Origin: Pomphorhynchus laevis
Taxonomy: Eukaryota > Acanthocephala > Palaeacanthocephala > Echinorhynchida > Pomphorhynchidae
DNA: 64,000 nt
NCBI GenBank assembly: GCA_012934845.2
Contig: WNNJ02002018.1
Span: 1 to 64,000 of the forward strand
Direction: 5' to 3'
A model generated the notes under the pieces. It searched no databases and was not told the DNA's origin. It saw only the letters and a program-made list of their open reading frames with translations. A program made the position numbers and the translations under genes. This document shows, in pieces, positions 13,217 to 25,733 of the stretch (position 1 is the stretch's first letter; every line of letters begins with the position of its first letter).

Positions 13217-14344
13217 GTGCAATTTTAAGTGTTAAAAAGTGTCAAGAAAAGTGTAAAAAGGAGTGCGAACTAGAGTGTAAGTAATAGTGTAAAAAAAGTT
13301 TAAAAAATAGTGTAACGAAAGAGAAAATAATATTGTAAATTTTAGCGTTAATTAATGTGTTTTAAAAGAGCAAAAAAAGTGTAAAAAATATTATAAAAAA
13401 TAGTAAAAAATGTATTAAAAAAGTGGAAATAATAGTGTAAAAAAGAGTAAAAAAAGGTATTACAAGTGACAAAAATGGTGTTAAAATGCGTGTATAATAC
13501 AGTGTAAAAATATGTTGAAAAAAGTGTAAATAAAAGTGTAAATAATAGTGTAAAAATTGGTGTAAACAAAAGTGCAAAAAAAAGTGTAAAACTGCATTAA
13601 GAAAATAGTGTAAATAAGAGTGTAAATAAAAGTGTAAATAAAAGTAAAAATAATGGTGTAAAAAATAGCACTAATAAAGGTGTACAAAAAGAGCAAAAAA
13701 AAGTGTAAAAAATAGTATAAAAATAGTAAAAAATGTATTTAAAAATTGAAAATAATAGTGTAATAATGGTAAAAAAACAGTGTAAAAAATAGGGCAAAAA
13801 AAAGGCATAAAAAGTGAAAATAATAGTGTTTAAATATGTGTTTTAAAAAGTGTAAAAATATATAAAAATATCTTAAAAAAAGTGTAAAAAAAGTGTTAAT
13901 AATGGTATAAAAAATGATGTAAAAAAAGTGCAAATAAAAGTGTATAAATGCATGTATAAGAAAGTGTAAATAGAAGTGTAATAAAAAGTGTAAATTATAG
14001 TGAAAATAATATCGTAAATAATAGCATAAAAAAGTGTTAAAACAGTGCGAATAAAAGTGTAAAAAATAGTATAAAATAAGGTTAATAAATATGTAAACAA
14101 AGTGAAAATAATAGTGTTAATATTGTGTAAAAAACATTGTAAAAATAGAATAAAATAGTGAAAATAATAGTGTATATATAAGTATAAAAAAGTGTAAAAA
14201 AAGTGTTAGTAAAAGATTAAATTAAAGTGTATAAAATGGTGTAAATAATGGTGTAAATAATAGTTTTAACAAATTAGTATAAAGGCGTAAAAATGGAAGT
14301 GTAATTAAGAGTGTAAAAAAGAGTGTAAACAAATGTGTAAAAAA
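13217..14344 (+). repeat. D-like segment, 1.13 kb
   Basis: The spacing is 1128. Its core has the variant gtgcaattttaag. It matches the sequence at the left edge of the window and at 35002-36120. Confidence 0.75.
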
Positions 14345-15652
14345 GTGCAATTTAAAGTGTTAAAAAAGTGTAAAGAAAAGTGTAAAAAAGAGTGTAAACT
14401 AAAGCCTAAGTAATAATGTAAAAAATAGTTTAAAAAAAGTGTAACGAAAGAGAACATAATATTGTAAATTATAGCGTTAATTAAAGTGTTAAAAAAGAGC
14501 AAAAAAAGTGTAAAAAATAGTATAAAAAAATTGTAAAAAATGTATTAAAAAAGTGGAAACAATAGTTTAAAAATAGTTTAAAAGAAAGTGTAAAAAAGAG
14601 TAAAAAAAGGTATAAAAAGTGACGAAAATGGTGTTAACATGAGTGTAAAATACAGTGTAAAAATATGTTGAAAAAAGTGTAAATAAAAGTGTAAATAATG
14701 GTGTAAAAATTGGTGTAAACAAAAGCGCAAAAAAAGTGTAAAAATGCATTAAGAAAATAGTGTAAACAAGAGTGTAAATAAAAGTGTAAATAAAAGTAAA
14801 AATAATGGTGTAAAAAATAGCACTAATAAAAGTGTTAAAAAAGAGCAAATAAAAGTGTAAAAAATAGTATAAAAAAAGTAACAAATGTATTAAAAAATTG
14901 AAAATAATAGTGTAACAATAGTTAAAAAAAAGTGTAAAAAATAGGGCAAAAATAAGGTATAAAAAGTGAAAATAATAGTGTTTAAATATGTGTTTAAAGA
15001 AGTGTAAAAAATATATAAAAATATCTTAAAAAAAGTGAAAAAAATTATTAAAAAATTATTGTTTTTTTAACTATTATTTTCAATAGTTAAAAAAACAGTG
15101 TAAAAAAAGGTATAAAAAGCAAAAAAAAATAGTGTTTTAAGAAGTGTTTAAAGAAGTGTAAAAAATGTGTAAAAATATCTTTAAAAAAGTGTAAATAAAA
15201 GTGAAAATAATTGTGTAAAAATTGATGTAAACAAAAGTGCAAATAAAAGTGTAAAAATGCGTTTAGATAATAGTGTAAAAAAGAGTGTAAAAAAAGTGTA
15301 AAAAATGTAAAAAAATGGTGTAAAAAATAACACTAAAAAAGTGTTAAAAAAGAGCAAATAAAAGTGTAAAAAATAGTATAAAAAAAGGTTTTTAAATGTG
15401 TAAACAAAGTTAAAATAAAAGTGTAAAATATTGTGTAAAACACATTGTAAAAATAGTGTAAAATAAAAAAATAATAGCGAATATATAAGTATAAAAAAAG
15501 TGTAAAAAAAGTGTTAGTAAAAGAGTAAAAAAAAGCGTACATAATGTTGTAAATCATGGTGTAAATAATAGTTTTAACAAATTAGTATAAATGCGTAAAA
15601 ATGGAAGTGTAATTAAGAGTGTAAAAAAGAGTGTAAATAAATGTGTAAAAAA
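14345..15652 (+). repeat. A segment, 1.31 kb
   Basis: The spacing is 1308. It carries the hairpin at 15061-15096. Confidence 0.8.
15061..15096. repeat. Perfect 15-bp hairpin in A segment
   Basis: Arms and loop are identical to those at 1690-1725. Confidence 0.9.
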
Positions 15653-17015
15653 GTGCAATTTAAAATGCTAAAAAGTGTAAAGAAAAGTGTAAAAAGGAGT
15701 GTGAACTAGAGTGTAAGAAATAGTGTAAAAAATAGTTTAAAAAATCGTTTTACGAAAGAGAAAATAATATTGTAAATTTTAGCGTTTATTAAAGTGTTAA
15801 AAAAGAGCAAAAAAATTGTAAAAAATAGTATAAAAAATAGTAAAAAATGTATTAAAAAAGTGGAAATAATAGTGTAAAAATAGTTTAAATAACAGTGTAA
15901 AAAAGAGTAAAAAAAGGTATAAAAAGTGACGAAAATGGTGTTAAAATGAGTGTATAATACAGTGTAAAAATATGTTGAAAAAAGTGTAAATAAAAGTGTA
16001 AATAATGGTGTAAAAATTGGTGTAAACAAAAGTGCAAAAAAAAAGTGTAAAACTGCATTAAGAAAATAGTGTAAATAAGAGTGTAAATAAAAGTGTAAAT
16101 AAAAGTAAAAATAATGGTGTAAAAAATAGCACTAATAAAGGTGTACAAAAAGAGCAAAAAAAAGTGTAAAAAATAGTATAAAAATAGTAAAAAATGTATT
16201 TAAAAATTGAAAATAATAGTGTAATAATGGTAAAAAAAAACAGTGTAAAAAATAGGGCAAAAAAAAGGCATAAAAAGTGAAAATAATAGTGTTTAAATAA
16301 GTGTTTAAAGAAGTGTAAAAAATGTGTAAAAATATTTTGAAAAAAGTGTAAATATAAGTGTAAATAATGGTGAAAAAAAATGATGTAAATAAAAGTGCAA
16401 ATAAAAGTGTATAAATGCATGTAGAATATAGTGTAAAAAAGAGTGTAAATAAAAGTGTAAATAAAAGTGAAAATATTGGTGTAAAAAATAGCACTAATAA
16501 AAGGGTTAAAAAAGTGTAAATAAAAGTGTAAATAATGGTGTAAAAAATGATGTAAATAAAAGTGCAAATAAAAGTGTATAAATGCATGTAAAAAATAGTG
16601 GTACTATTTTCTATAAAAAAAAGTTCTTTTGTAACTATTGTAATAAAAGTGTAATTAAAAGTGTTAATTTTAGTGAAAATCATGGCGTAAATAATAGCAT
16701 AAAAAAGTGTTAAAACAGTGCAAACAAAGGTGTAAAAAATAGTAAAAAAAAGGTTTTTAAATGTGTAAACAAAGTTAAAATAAAAGTGTAAAATATTGTG
16801 TAAAACACATTGTAAAAATAGTGTAAAATAAAAAAATAATAGCGAATATATAAGTATAAAAAAGTGTAAAAAAAGTGTTAGTAAAAGAGTAAAAAAAGCG
16901 TACATAATGTTGTAAATCATGGTGTAAATAATAGTTTTAACAAATTAGTATAAATGCGTAAAAATGGAAGTGTAATTAAGAGTGTAAAAAAGAGTGTAAA
17001 TAAATGTGTAAAAAA
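15653..17015 (+). repeat. Hybrid B segment, 1.36 kb
   Basis: The spacing is 1363, and it has the same D-like/B-like join as 2281-3641. A dyad lies at 16592-16610. Confidence 0.7.
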
Positions 17016-17984
17016 GTGCAATTTAAAGTGTTAAAAAAGTGTAAAGAAAAGTGTAAAAAGGAGTGTAAACTTGAGTGTAAGAAATAGTGTAAAAAATAGT
17101 TTAAAAAATCGTTTTACGAAAGAGAAAATAATATTGTAAATTTTAGCGTTTATTAAAGTGTTAAAAAAGAGCAAAAAAATTGTAAAAAATAGTATAAAAA
17201 AATAATAAAAAATGTATTAAAAAGTGGAAATAATAGTGTAAAAATAGTTTAAATAACAGTGTAAAAAAGAGTAAAAAAGGTATAAAAAGTGACGAAAATA
17301 ATGTTAAAATGAGTGTAAAATACAGTGTAAAAATATGTTGAAAAAGGTGTAAATAAAAGTGTATATAATGGTGTAAAAATTGATGTAAACAAAAGTGCAA
17401 ATAAAAGTGTATGCGTTTAGAAAATGTAAAAAAGAGTGTAAAGAAAATGTGTAAAAAATAGCACTAATAAAAGGGTTAAAAAAGTGTAAATAAAAGTGTA
17501 AATAATGGTGTAAAAAATGATGTAAATAAAAGTGCAAATAAAAGTGTATAAATGCATGTAAAAAATAGTGTAACTATTTTCTATTAAAAATAGTTCTTTT
17601 GTAACTATTGTAATAAAAGTGTAATTAAAAGTGTTAATTTTAGTGAAAATCATGGCGTAAATAATAGCATAAAAAAGTGTTAAAACAGTGCAAACAAAGG
17701 TGTAAAAAATAGTAAAAAAAAGGTTTTTAAATGTGTAAACAAAGTTAAAATAAAAGTGTAAAATATTGTGTAAAACACATTGTAAAAATAGTGTAAAATA
17801 AAAAATAATAGCGAATATATAAGTATAAAAAAAGTGTAAAAAAAGTCTTAGTAAAAGAGTAAAAAAAGCGTACATAATGTTGTAAATCATGGTGTAAATA
17901 ATAGTTTTAACAAATTAGTATAAATGCGTAAAAATGGAAGTGTAATTAAGAGTGTAAAAAGAGTGTAAATAAATGTGTAAAAAA
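17016..17984 (+). repeat. B segment with an internal deletion, 0.97 kb
   Basis: It is about 380 bases shorter than a full B. The change falls near 17410-17455, where monomers are out of phase and fused (gtgtatgcgtttagaaaatg). Confidence 0.7.
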
Positions 17985-19333
17985 GTGCAATTTAAAGTGC
18001 TAAAAAGTGTAAAGAAAAGTGTAAAAAGGAGTGTGAACTAGAGTGTAAGAAATAGTGTAAAAAATAGTTTAAAAAATCGTTTTACGAAAGAGAAAATAAT
18101 ATTGTAAATTTTAGCGTTTATTAAAGTGTTAAAAAAGAGCAAAAAATTGTAAAAAATAGTATAAAAAAATAATAAAAAATGTATTTAAAAAGTGGAAATA
18201 ATAGTGTAAAAATAGTTTAAATAACAGTGTAAAAAAGAGTAAAAAAGGTATAAAAAGTGACGAAAATAATGTTAAAATGAGTGTAAAATACAGTGTAAAA
18301 ATATGTTGAAAAAGGTGTAAATAAAAGTGTATATAACGGTGTAAAAATTGATGTAAGCAAAAGTGCAAATAAAAGTGTATAAATGCGTTTAGAAAATAGT
18401 GTAAAAAAGAGTGTAAGTAAAAATGTAAAAAAAGTGAAAAAAATGGTGTAAAAAATAGGACTAAAAAAGTGTAAAAAAGAACAAATAAAAGTGTAAAAAA
18501 TAGTAAAAAATGTATTAAAAAATTGAAAATAATAGTATAATAATGGTTCAAAGAACAGTGTAATAAAGAGGGCAAAAAAAAAGGTATAAAAAGTGAAAAT
18601 AATAGTGTTTAAATAAGTGTTTAAAGAAGTGTAAAAAATGTGTAAAAATATTTTGAAAAAAGTGTAAATATAAGTGTAAATAATGGTGAAAAAAAAATGA
18701 TGTAAATAAAAGTGCAAATAAAAGTGTATAAATGCATGTAGAATATAGTGTAAAAAAGAGTGTAAATAAAAGTGTAAATAAAAGTGAAAATATTGGTGTA
18801 AAAAATAGCACTAATAAAAGGGTTAAAAAAGTGTAAATAAAAGTGTAAATAATGGTGTAAAAAATGATGTAAATAAAAGTGCAAATAAAAGTGTATAAAT
18901 GCATGTAAAAAATAGTGGTACTATTTTCTATAAAAAAAAGTTCTTTTGTAACTATTGTAATAAAAGTGTAATTAAAAGTGTTAATTTTAGTGAAAATCAT
19001 GGCGTAAATAATAGCATAAAAAAGTGTTAAAACAGTGCAAAAAAAGGTGTAAAAAATAGTAAAAAAAGGTTTTTAAATGTGTAAACAAAGTTAAAATAAA
19101 AGTGTAAAATATTGTGTAAAACACATTGTAAAAATAGTGTAAAATAAAAAAATAATAGCGAATATATAAGTATAAAAAAAGTGTAAAAAAAGTGTTAGTA
19201 AAAGAGTAAAAAAAAGCGTACATAATGTTGTAAATCATGGTGTAAATAATAGTTTTAACAAATTAGTATAAATGCGTAAAAATGGAAGTGTAATTAAGAG
19301 TGTAAAAAAGAGTGTAAATAAATGTGTAAAAAA
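17985..19333 (+). repeat. B segment, 1.35 kb
   Basis: The spacing is 1349. It is a long-range duplicate of 3642-4989, sharing three rare variants. Confidence 0.8.
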
Positions 19334-20356
19334 GTGCAATTTAAAGTGCTAAAAAGTGTAAAGAAAAGTGTAAAAAGGAGTGTGAACTAGAGTGTAAGAA
19401 ATAGTGTAAAAAATAGTTTAAAAAATCGTTTTACGAAAGAGAAAATAATATTGTAAATTTTAGCGTTTATTAAAGTGTTAAAAAAGAGCAAAAAATTGTA
19501 AAAAATAGTATAAAAAAATAATAAAAATAGCACTAATAAAAGTGTTAAAAAAGAGCAAATAAAAGTGTAAAAAATAGTATAAAAATAGTAACAAATGTAT
19601 TAAAAAATTGAAAATAATAGTGTAACAATAGTTAAAAAAGTGTAAAAAATAGGGCAAAAATAAGGTATAAAAAGTGAAAATAATAGTGTTTAAATATGTG
19701 TTTAAAGAAGTGTAAAAAATATAAAAATATCTTAAAAAAAGTGAAAAAAATTATTAAAAAATTATTGTTTTTTTAACTATTATTTTCAATAGTTAAAAAA
19801 ACAGTGTAAAAAAAGGTATAAAAAGCAAAAAAATAGTGTTTTAAGAAGTGTTTAAAGAAGTGTAAAAAATGTGTAAAAATATCTTTAAAAAAGTGTAAAT
19901 AAAAGTGAAAATAATTGTGTAAAAATTGATGTAAACAAAAGTGCAAATAAAAGTGTAAAAATGCGTTTAGATAATAGTGTAAAAAAGAGTGTAAAAAAAG
20001 TGTAAAAAATGTAAAAAAATGGTGTAAAAAATAACACTAAAAAAGTGTTAAAAAAGAGCAAATAAAAGTGTAAAAAATAGTATAAAAAAAGGTTTTTAAA
20101 TGTGTAAACAAAGTTAAAATAAAAGTGTAAAATATTGTGTAAAACACATTGTAAAAAAAGTGTAAAATAAAAAAATAATAGCGAATATATAAGTATAAAA
20201 AAAGTGTAAAAAAAGTGTTAGTAAAAGAGTAAAAAAAAGCGTATATAATGTTGTAAATCATGGTGTAAATAATAGTTTTAACAAATTAGTATAAATGCGT
20301 AAAAATGGAAGTGTAATTAAGAGTGTAAAAAAGAGTGTAAATAAATGTGTAAAAAA
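19334..20356 (+). repeat. Truncated A segment, 1.02 kb
   Basis: It begins with a B-type core and jumps near 19526 (ataataaaaatagcactaa) into the second half of an A segment. It carries the hairpin at 19767-19802. Confidence 0.7.
19767..19802. repeat. Perfect 15-bp hairpin in truncated A segment
   Basis: Arms and loop are identical to the other A hairpins, kept despite the truncation upstream. Confidence 0.9.
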
Positions 20357-21271
20357 GTGCAATTTAAAATGCTAAAAAGTGTAAAGAAAAGTGTAAAAAG
20401 GAGTGTGAACTAGAGTGTAAGAAATAGTGTAAAAAATAGTTTAAAAAATCGTTTTACGAAAGAGAAAATAATAGTGTAAAAATTGGTGTAAACAAAAGTG
20501 CAAAAAAAAGTGTAAAAATGCATTAAGAAAATAGTGTAAATAAGAGTGTAAATAAAAGTGTAAATAAAAGTAAAAATAATGGTGTAAAAAATAGCACTAA
20601 TAAAGGTGTACAAAAAGAGCAAATAAAAGTGTAAAAAATAGTATAAAAATAGTAAAAAATGTATTTAAAAATTGAAAATAATAGTGTAATAATGGTTAAA
20701 AAAACAGTGTAAAAAATAGGGCAAAAATAAGGCATAAAAAGTGAAAATAATAGTGTTTAAATATGTGTATTAAAAAGTGTAAAAATATATAAAAATATCT
20801 TAAAAAAAGTGTAAAAAAAGTGTTAATAATGGTATAAAAAATGATGTAAAAAAAGTGCAAATAAAAGTGTATAAATGCATGTATAAGAAAGTGTAAATAG
20901 AAGTGTAATAAAAAGTGTAAATTATAGTGAAAATAATATCGTAAATAATAGCATAAAAAAGTGTTAAAACAGTGCGAATAAAAGTGTAAAAAATAGTATA
21001 AAATAAGGTTAATAAATATGTAAACAAAGTGGAAATAAAAGTGTTAATATTGTGTAAATAACATTGTAAAAATAGGGTAAAATAGTGAAAATAATAGTGT
21101 ATATATAAGTATAAAAAAGTGTAAAAAAAGTGTTAATAAAAGATTAAATTAAAGTGTATAAAATAGTGTAAATAATGGTGTAAATAATAGTTTTAACAAA
21201 TTAGTATAAAGGCGTAAAAATGGAAGTGTAATTAAGAGTGTAAAAAAGAGTGTAAATAAATGTGTAAAAAA
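20357..21271 (+). repeat. Truncated segment, 0.92 kb
   Basis: The core is cut near 20471-20474, where agagaaaataat is joined directly to agtgtaaaaattggtg. The following part is D-like. Confidence 0.7.
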
Positions 21272-22579
21272 GTGCAATTTAAAGTGTTAAAAAAGTGTAA
21301 AGAAAAGTGTAAAAAAGAGTGTAAACTAAAGCCTAAGTAATAATGTAAAAAATAGTTTAAAAAAAGTGTAACGAAAGAGAACATAATATTGTAAATTATA
21401 GCGTTAATTAAAGTGTTAAAAAAGAGCAAAAAAAGTGTAAAAAATAGTATAAAAAAATTGTAAAAAATGTATTAAAAAAGTGGAAACAATAGTTTAAAAA
21501 TAGTTTAAAAGACAGTGTAAAAAAGAGTAAAAAAAGGTATAAAAAGTGACGAAAATGGTGTTAACATGAGTGTAAAATACAGTGTAAAAATATGTTGAAA
21601 AAAGTGTAAATAAAAGTGTAAATAATGGTGTAAAAATTGGTGTAAACAAAAGCGCAAAAAAAGTGTAAAAATGCATTAAGAAAATAGTGTAAACAAGAGT
21701 GTAAATAAAAGTGTAAATAAAAGTAAAAATAATGGTGTAAAAAATAGCACTAATAAAAGTGTTAAAAAAGAGCAAATAAAAGTGTAAAAAATAGTATAAA
21801 AATAGTAACAAATGTATTAAAAAATTGAAAATAATAGTGTAACAATAGTTAAAAAAAGTGTAAAAAATAGGGCAAAAATAAGGTATAAAAAGTGAAAATA
21901 ATAGTGTTTAAATATGTGTTTAAAGAAGTGTAAAAAATATATAAAAATATCTTAAAAAAAGTGAAAAAAATTATTAAAAAATTATTGTTTTTTTAACTAT
22001 TATTTTCAATAGTTAAAAAAACAGTGTAAAAAAAGGTATAAAAAGCAAAAAAAAATAGTGTTTTAAGAAGTGTTTAAAGAAGTGTAAAAAATGTGTAAAA
22101 ATATCTTTAAAAAAGTGTAAATAAAAGTTAAAATAATGGTGTAAAAATTGATGTAAACAAAAGTGCAAATAAAAGTGTAAAAATGCGTTTAGATAATAGT
22201 GTAAAAAAGAGTGTAAATAAAAGTGTAAAAAATGTAAAAAAAATGGTGTAAAAAATAACACTAATAAAAGTGTTAAAAAAGAGCAAATAAAAGTGTAAAA
22301 AATAGTATAAAAAAAGGTTTTTAAATGTGTAAACAAAGTTAAAATAAAAGTGTAAAATATTGTGTAAAACACATTGTAAAAATAGTGTAAAATAAAAAAA
22401 TAATAGCGAATATATAAGTATAAAAAAGTGTAAAAAAAGTGTTAGTAAAAGAGTAAAAAAAGCGTACATAATGTTGTAAATCATGGTGTAAATAATAGTT
22501 TTAACAAATTAGTATAAATGCGTAAAAATGGAAGTGTAATTAAGAGTGTAAAATAGAGTGTAAATAAATGTGTAAAAAA
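21272..22579 (+). repeat. A segment, 1.31 kb
   Basis: The spacing is 1308. It carries the hairpin at 21987-22022. Confidence 0.8.
21987..22022. repeat. Perfect 15-bp hairpin in A segment
   Basis: Arms and loop are identical to the other A hairpins. Confidence 0.9.
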
Positions 22580-24427
22580 GTGCAATTTAAAGTGCTAAAA
22601 AGTGTAAAGAAAAGTGTAAAAAGGAGTGTGAACTAGAGTGTAAGAAATAGTGTAAAAAATAGTTTAAAAAATCGTTTTACGAAAGAGAAAATAATATTGT
22701 AAATTTTAGCGTTTATTAAAGTGTTAAAAAAGAGCAAAAAAATTGTAAAAAATAGTATAAAAAATAATAAAAAATGTATTTAAAAAGTGGAAATAATAGT
22801 GTAAAAATAGTTTAAATAACAGTGTAAAAAAGAGTAAAAAAGGTATAAAAAGTGACGAAAATAATGTTAAAATGAGTGTAAAATACAGTGTAAAAATATG
22901 TTGAAAAAGGTGTAAAAAAGTGTATATAATGGTGTATAAATTGATGTAAACAAAAGTGCAAATAAAAGTGTATAAATGCGTTTAGAAAAAAGTGTAAAAA
23001 AGAGTGTAAATAAAAGTGTAAATAAAAGTGAAAATATTGGTGTAAAAAATAGCACTAATAAAAGGGTTAAAAAAGAGCAAATAAAAGTGTAAAAAATAGT
23101 ATAAAAAAATTGTGAAAAATGTATTAAAAATTGAAGGTAAGAGTGTAATAATAGTTAAAAAAACAGTGTAAAAAAGGTATAAAAAGCAAAAAAAATAGTG
23201 TTTTAAGAAGTGTTTAAAGAAGTGTAAAAAATGTGTAAAAATATCTTTAAAAAAGTGTAAATAAAAGTGAAAATAATGGTGTAAAAATTGATGTAAACAA
23301 AAGTGCAAATAAAAGTGTAAAAATGCGTTTAGATAATAGTGTAAAAAAGAGTGTAAATAAAAGTGTAAAAAATGTAAAAAAATGGTGTAAAAAATAACAC
23401 TAATAAAAGTGTTAAAAAAGAGCAAATAAAAGTGTAAAAAATAGTATAAAAAAATTGTGAAAAATGTATTAAAAAATTGAAAATAATAGTGTAATAATAG
23501 TTAAAAAACAGTGTAAAAAAAGGTATAAAAAGCAACAAAAAAAAGTGTTTTTTTATAAGTGTTTAAAGAAGTGTAAAAATGTGTAAAAATATCTTAAAAA
23601 AGTGTAAATAATGGTGTAAAAATTGATGTAAACAAAAGTGCAAATAAAAGTGTAAAAATGCGTTTAGAAAATAGTGTAAAAAAGAGTGTAAGTAAAAGTG
23701 TAAATAAAGTGAAAAAAAAATGGTGTAAAAAATAGCACTAATAAAAGTGTAAAAAAGAACAAAAAAAGTGTAAAAAAAAACAAATAAAAGTGTAAAAAAT
23801 TGTATAAAAATAGTAAAAAATGTATTAAAAAGTTGGAAATAATAGTGTAATAATGGTAAAAAGGTGTAAAAAAGGGCAAAAATAAGTTATATAAATTAAA
23901 AATAATAGTGTTATTGAGTGTTTAAAGAAGTGTAAAAAATGTGTAAAAATATCTTGAAAAAAGTGTAAATAAAAGTGTAAATAATGGTGAAAAAAATGAT
24001 GTAAATAAAAGTGCAAATAAAAGTGTATAAATGCATATAGAAAATAGTGCAAATAAAAGTGTAATTAAAAGTGTAAATTATGGTGAAAATAATGGCGTAA
24101 ATAATAGCATAAAAAAGTGTTAAAACAGTGCGAATAAAAGTGTAAAAAATAGTATAAAATAAGGTTAATAAATATGTAAACAAAGTGGAAATAAAAGTGT
24201 TAATATTGTGTAAATAACATTGTAAAAATAGGGTAAAATAGTGAAAATAATAGTGTATATATAAGTATAAAAAAGTGTAAAAAAAGTGTTAATAAAAGAT
24301 TAAATTAAAGTGTATAAAATAGTGTAAATAATGGTGTAAATAATAGTTTTAACAAATTAGTATAAAGGCGTAAAAATGGAAGTGTAATTAAGAGTGTAAA
24401 AAAGAGTGTAAATAAATGTGTAAAAAA
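22580..24427 (+). repeat. C-type segment, 1.85 kb
   Basis: The spacing is 1848. Its 3' part shifts to D-like monomers near 24120-24180, and it is followed by an A segment where other C segments are followed by D. Confidence 0.7.
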
Positions 24428-25733
24428 GTGCAATTTAAAGTGTTAAAAAAGTGTAAAGAAAAGTGTAAAAAAGAGTGTAAACTAAAGCCTAAGTAATAAT
24501 GTAAAAAATAGTTTAAAAAAAGTGTAACGAAAGAGAACATAATATTGTAAATTATAGCGTTAATTAAAGTGTTAAAAAAGAGCAAAAAAAGTGTAAAAAA
24601 TAGTATAAAAAAATTGTAAAAAATGTATTAAAAAAGTGGAAACAATAGTTTAAAAATAGTTTAAAAGACAGTGTAAAAAAGAGTAAAAAAGGTATAAAAA
24701 GTGACGAAAATGGTGTTAACATGAGTGTAAAATACAGTGTAAAAATATGTTGAAAAAAGTGTAAATAAAAGTGTAAATAATGGTGTAAAAATTGGTGTAA
24801 ACAAAAGCGCAAAAAAAGTGTAAAAATGCATTAAGAAAATAGTGTAAACAAGAGTGTAAATAAAAGTGTAAATAAAAGTAAAAATAATGGTGTAAAAAAT
24901 AGCACTAACAAAAGTGTTAAAAAAGAGCAAATAAAAGTGTAAAAAATAGTATAAAAATAGTAACAAATGTATTAAAAAATTGAAAATAATAGTGTAACAA
25001 TAGTTAAAAAAAAGTGTAAAAAATAGGGCAAAAATAAGGTATAAAAAGTGAAAATAATAGTGTTTAAATATGTGTTTAAAGAAGTGTAAAAAATATATAA
25101 AAATATCTTAAAAAAAGTGAAAAAAATTATTAAAAAATTATTGTTTTTTTAACTATTATTTTCAATAGTTAAAAAAACAGTGTAAAAAAAGGTATAAAAA
25201 GCAAAAAAAATAGTGTTTTAAGAAGTGTTTAAAGAAGTGTAAAAAATGTGTAAAAATATCTTTAAAAAAGTGTAAATAAAAGTTAAAATAATGGTGTAAA
25301 AATTGATGTAAACAAAAGTGCAAATAAAAGTGTAAAAATGCGTTTAGATAATAGTGTAAAAAAGAGTGTAAATAAAAGTGTAAAAAATGTAAACAAATGG
25401 TGTAAAAAATAACACTAATAAAAGTGTTAAAAAAGAGCAAATAAAAGTGTAAAAAATAGTATAAAAAAAGGTTTTTAAATGTGTAAACAAAGTTAAAATA
25501 AAAGTGTAAAATATTGTGTAAAACACATTGTAAAAATAGTGTAAAATAAAAAAATAATAGCGAATATATAAGTATAAAAAAGTGTAAAAAAAGTGTTAGT
25601 AAAAGAGTAAAAAAAGCGTACATAATGTTGTAAATCATGGTGTAAATAATAGTTTTAACAAATTAGTATAAATGCGTAAAAATGGAAGTGTAATTAAGAG
25701 TGTAAAATAGAGTGTAAATAAATGTGTAAAAAA
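24428..25733 (+). repeat. A segment, 1.31 kb
   Basis: The spacing is 1306. It carries the hairpin at 25143-25178. Confidence 0.8.
25143..25178. repeat. Perfect 15-bp hairpin in A segment
   Basis: Arms and loop are identical to the other A hairpins. Confidence 0.9.
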
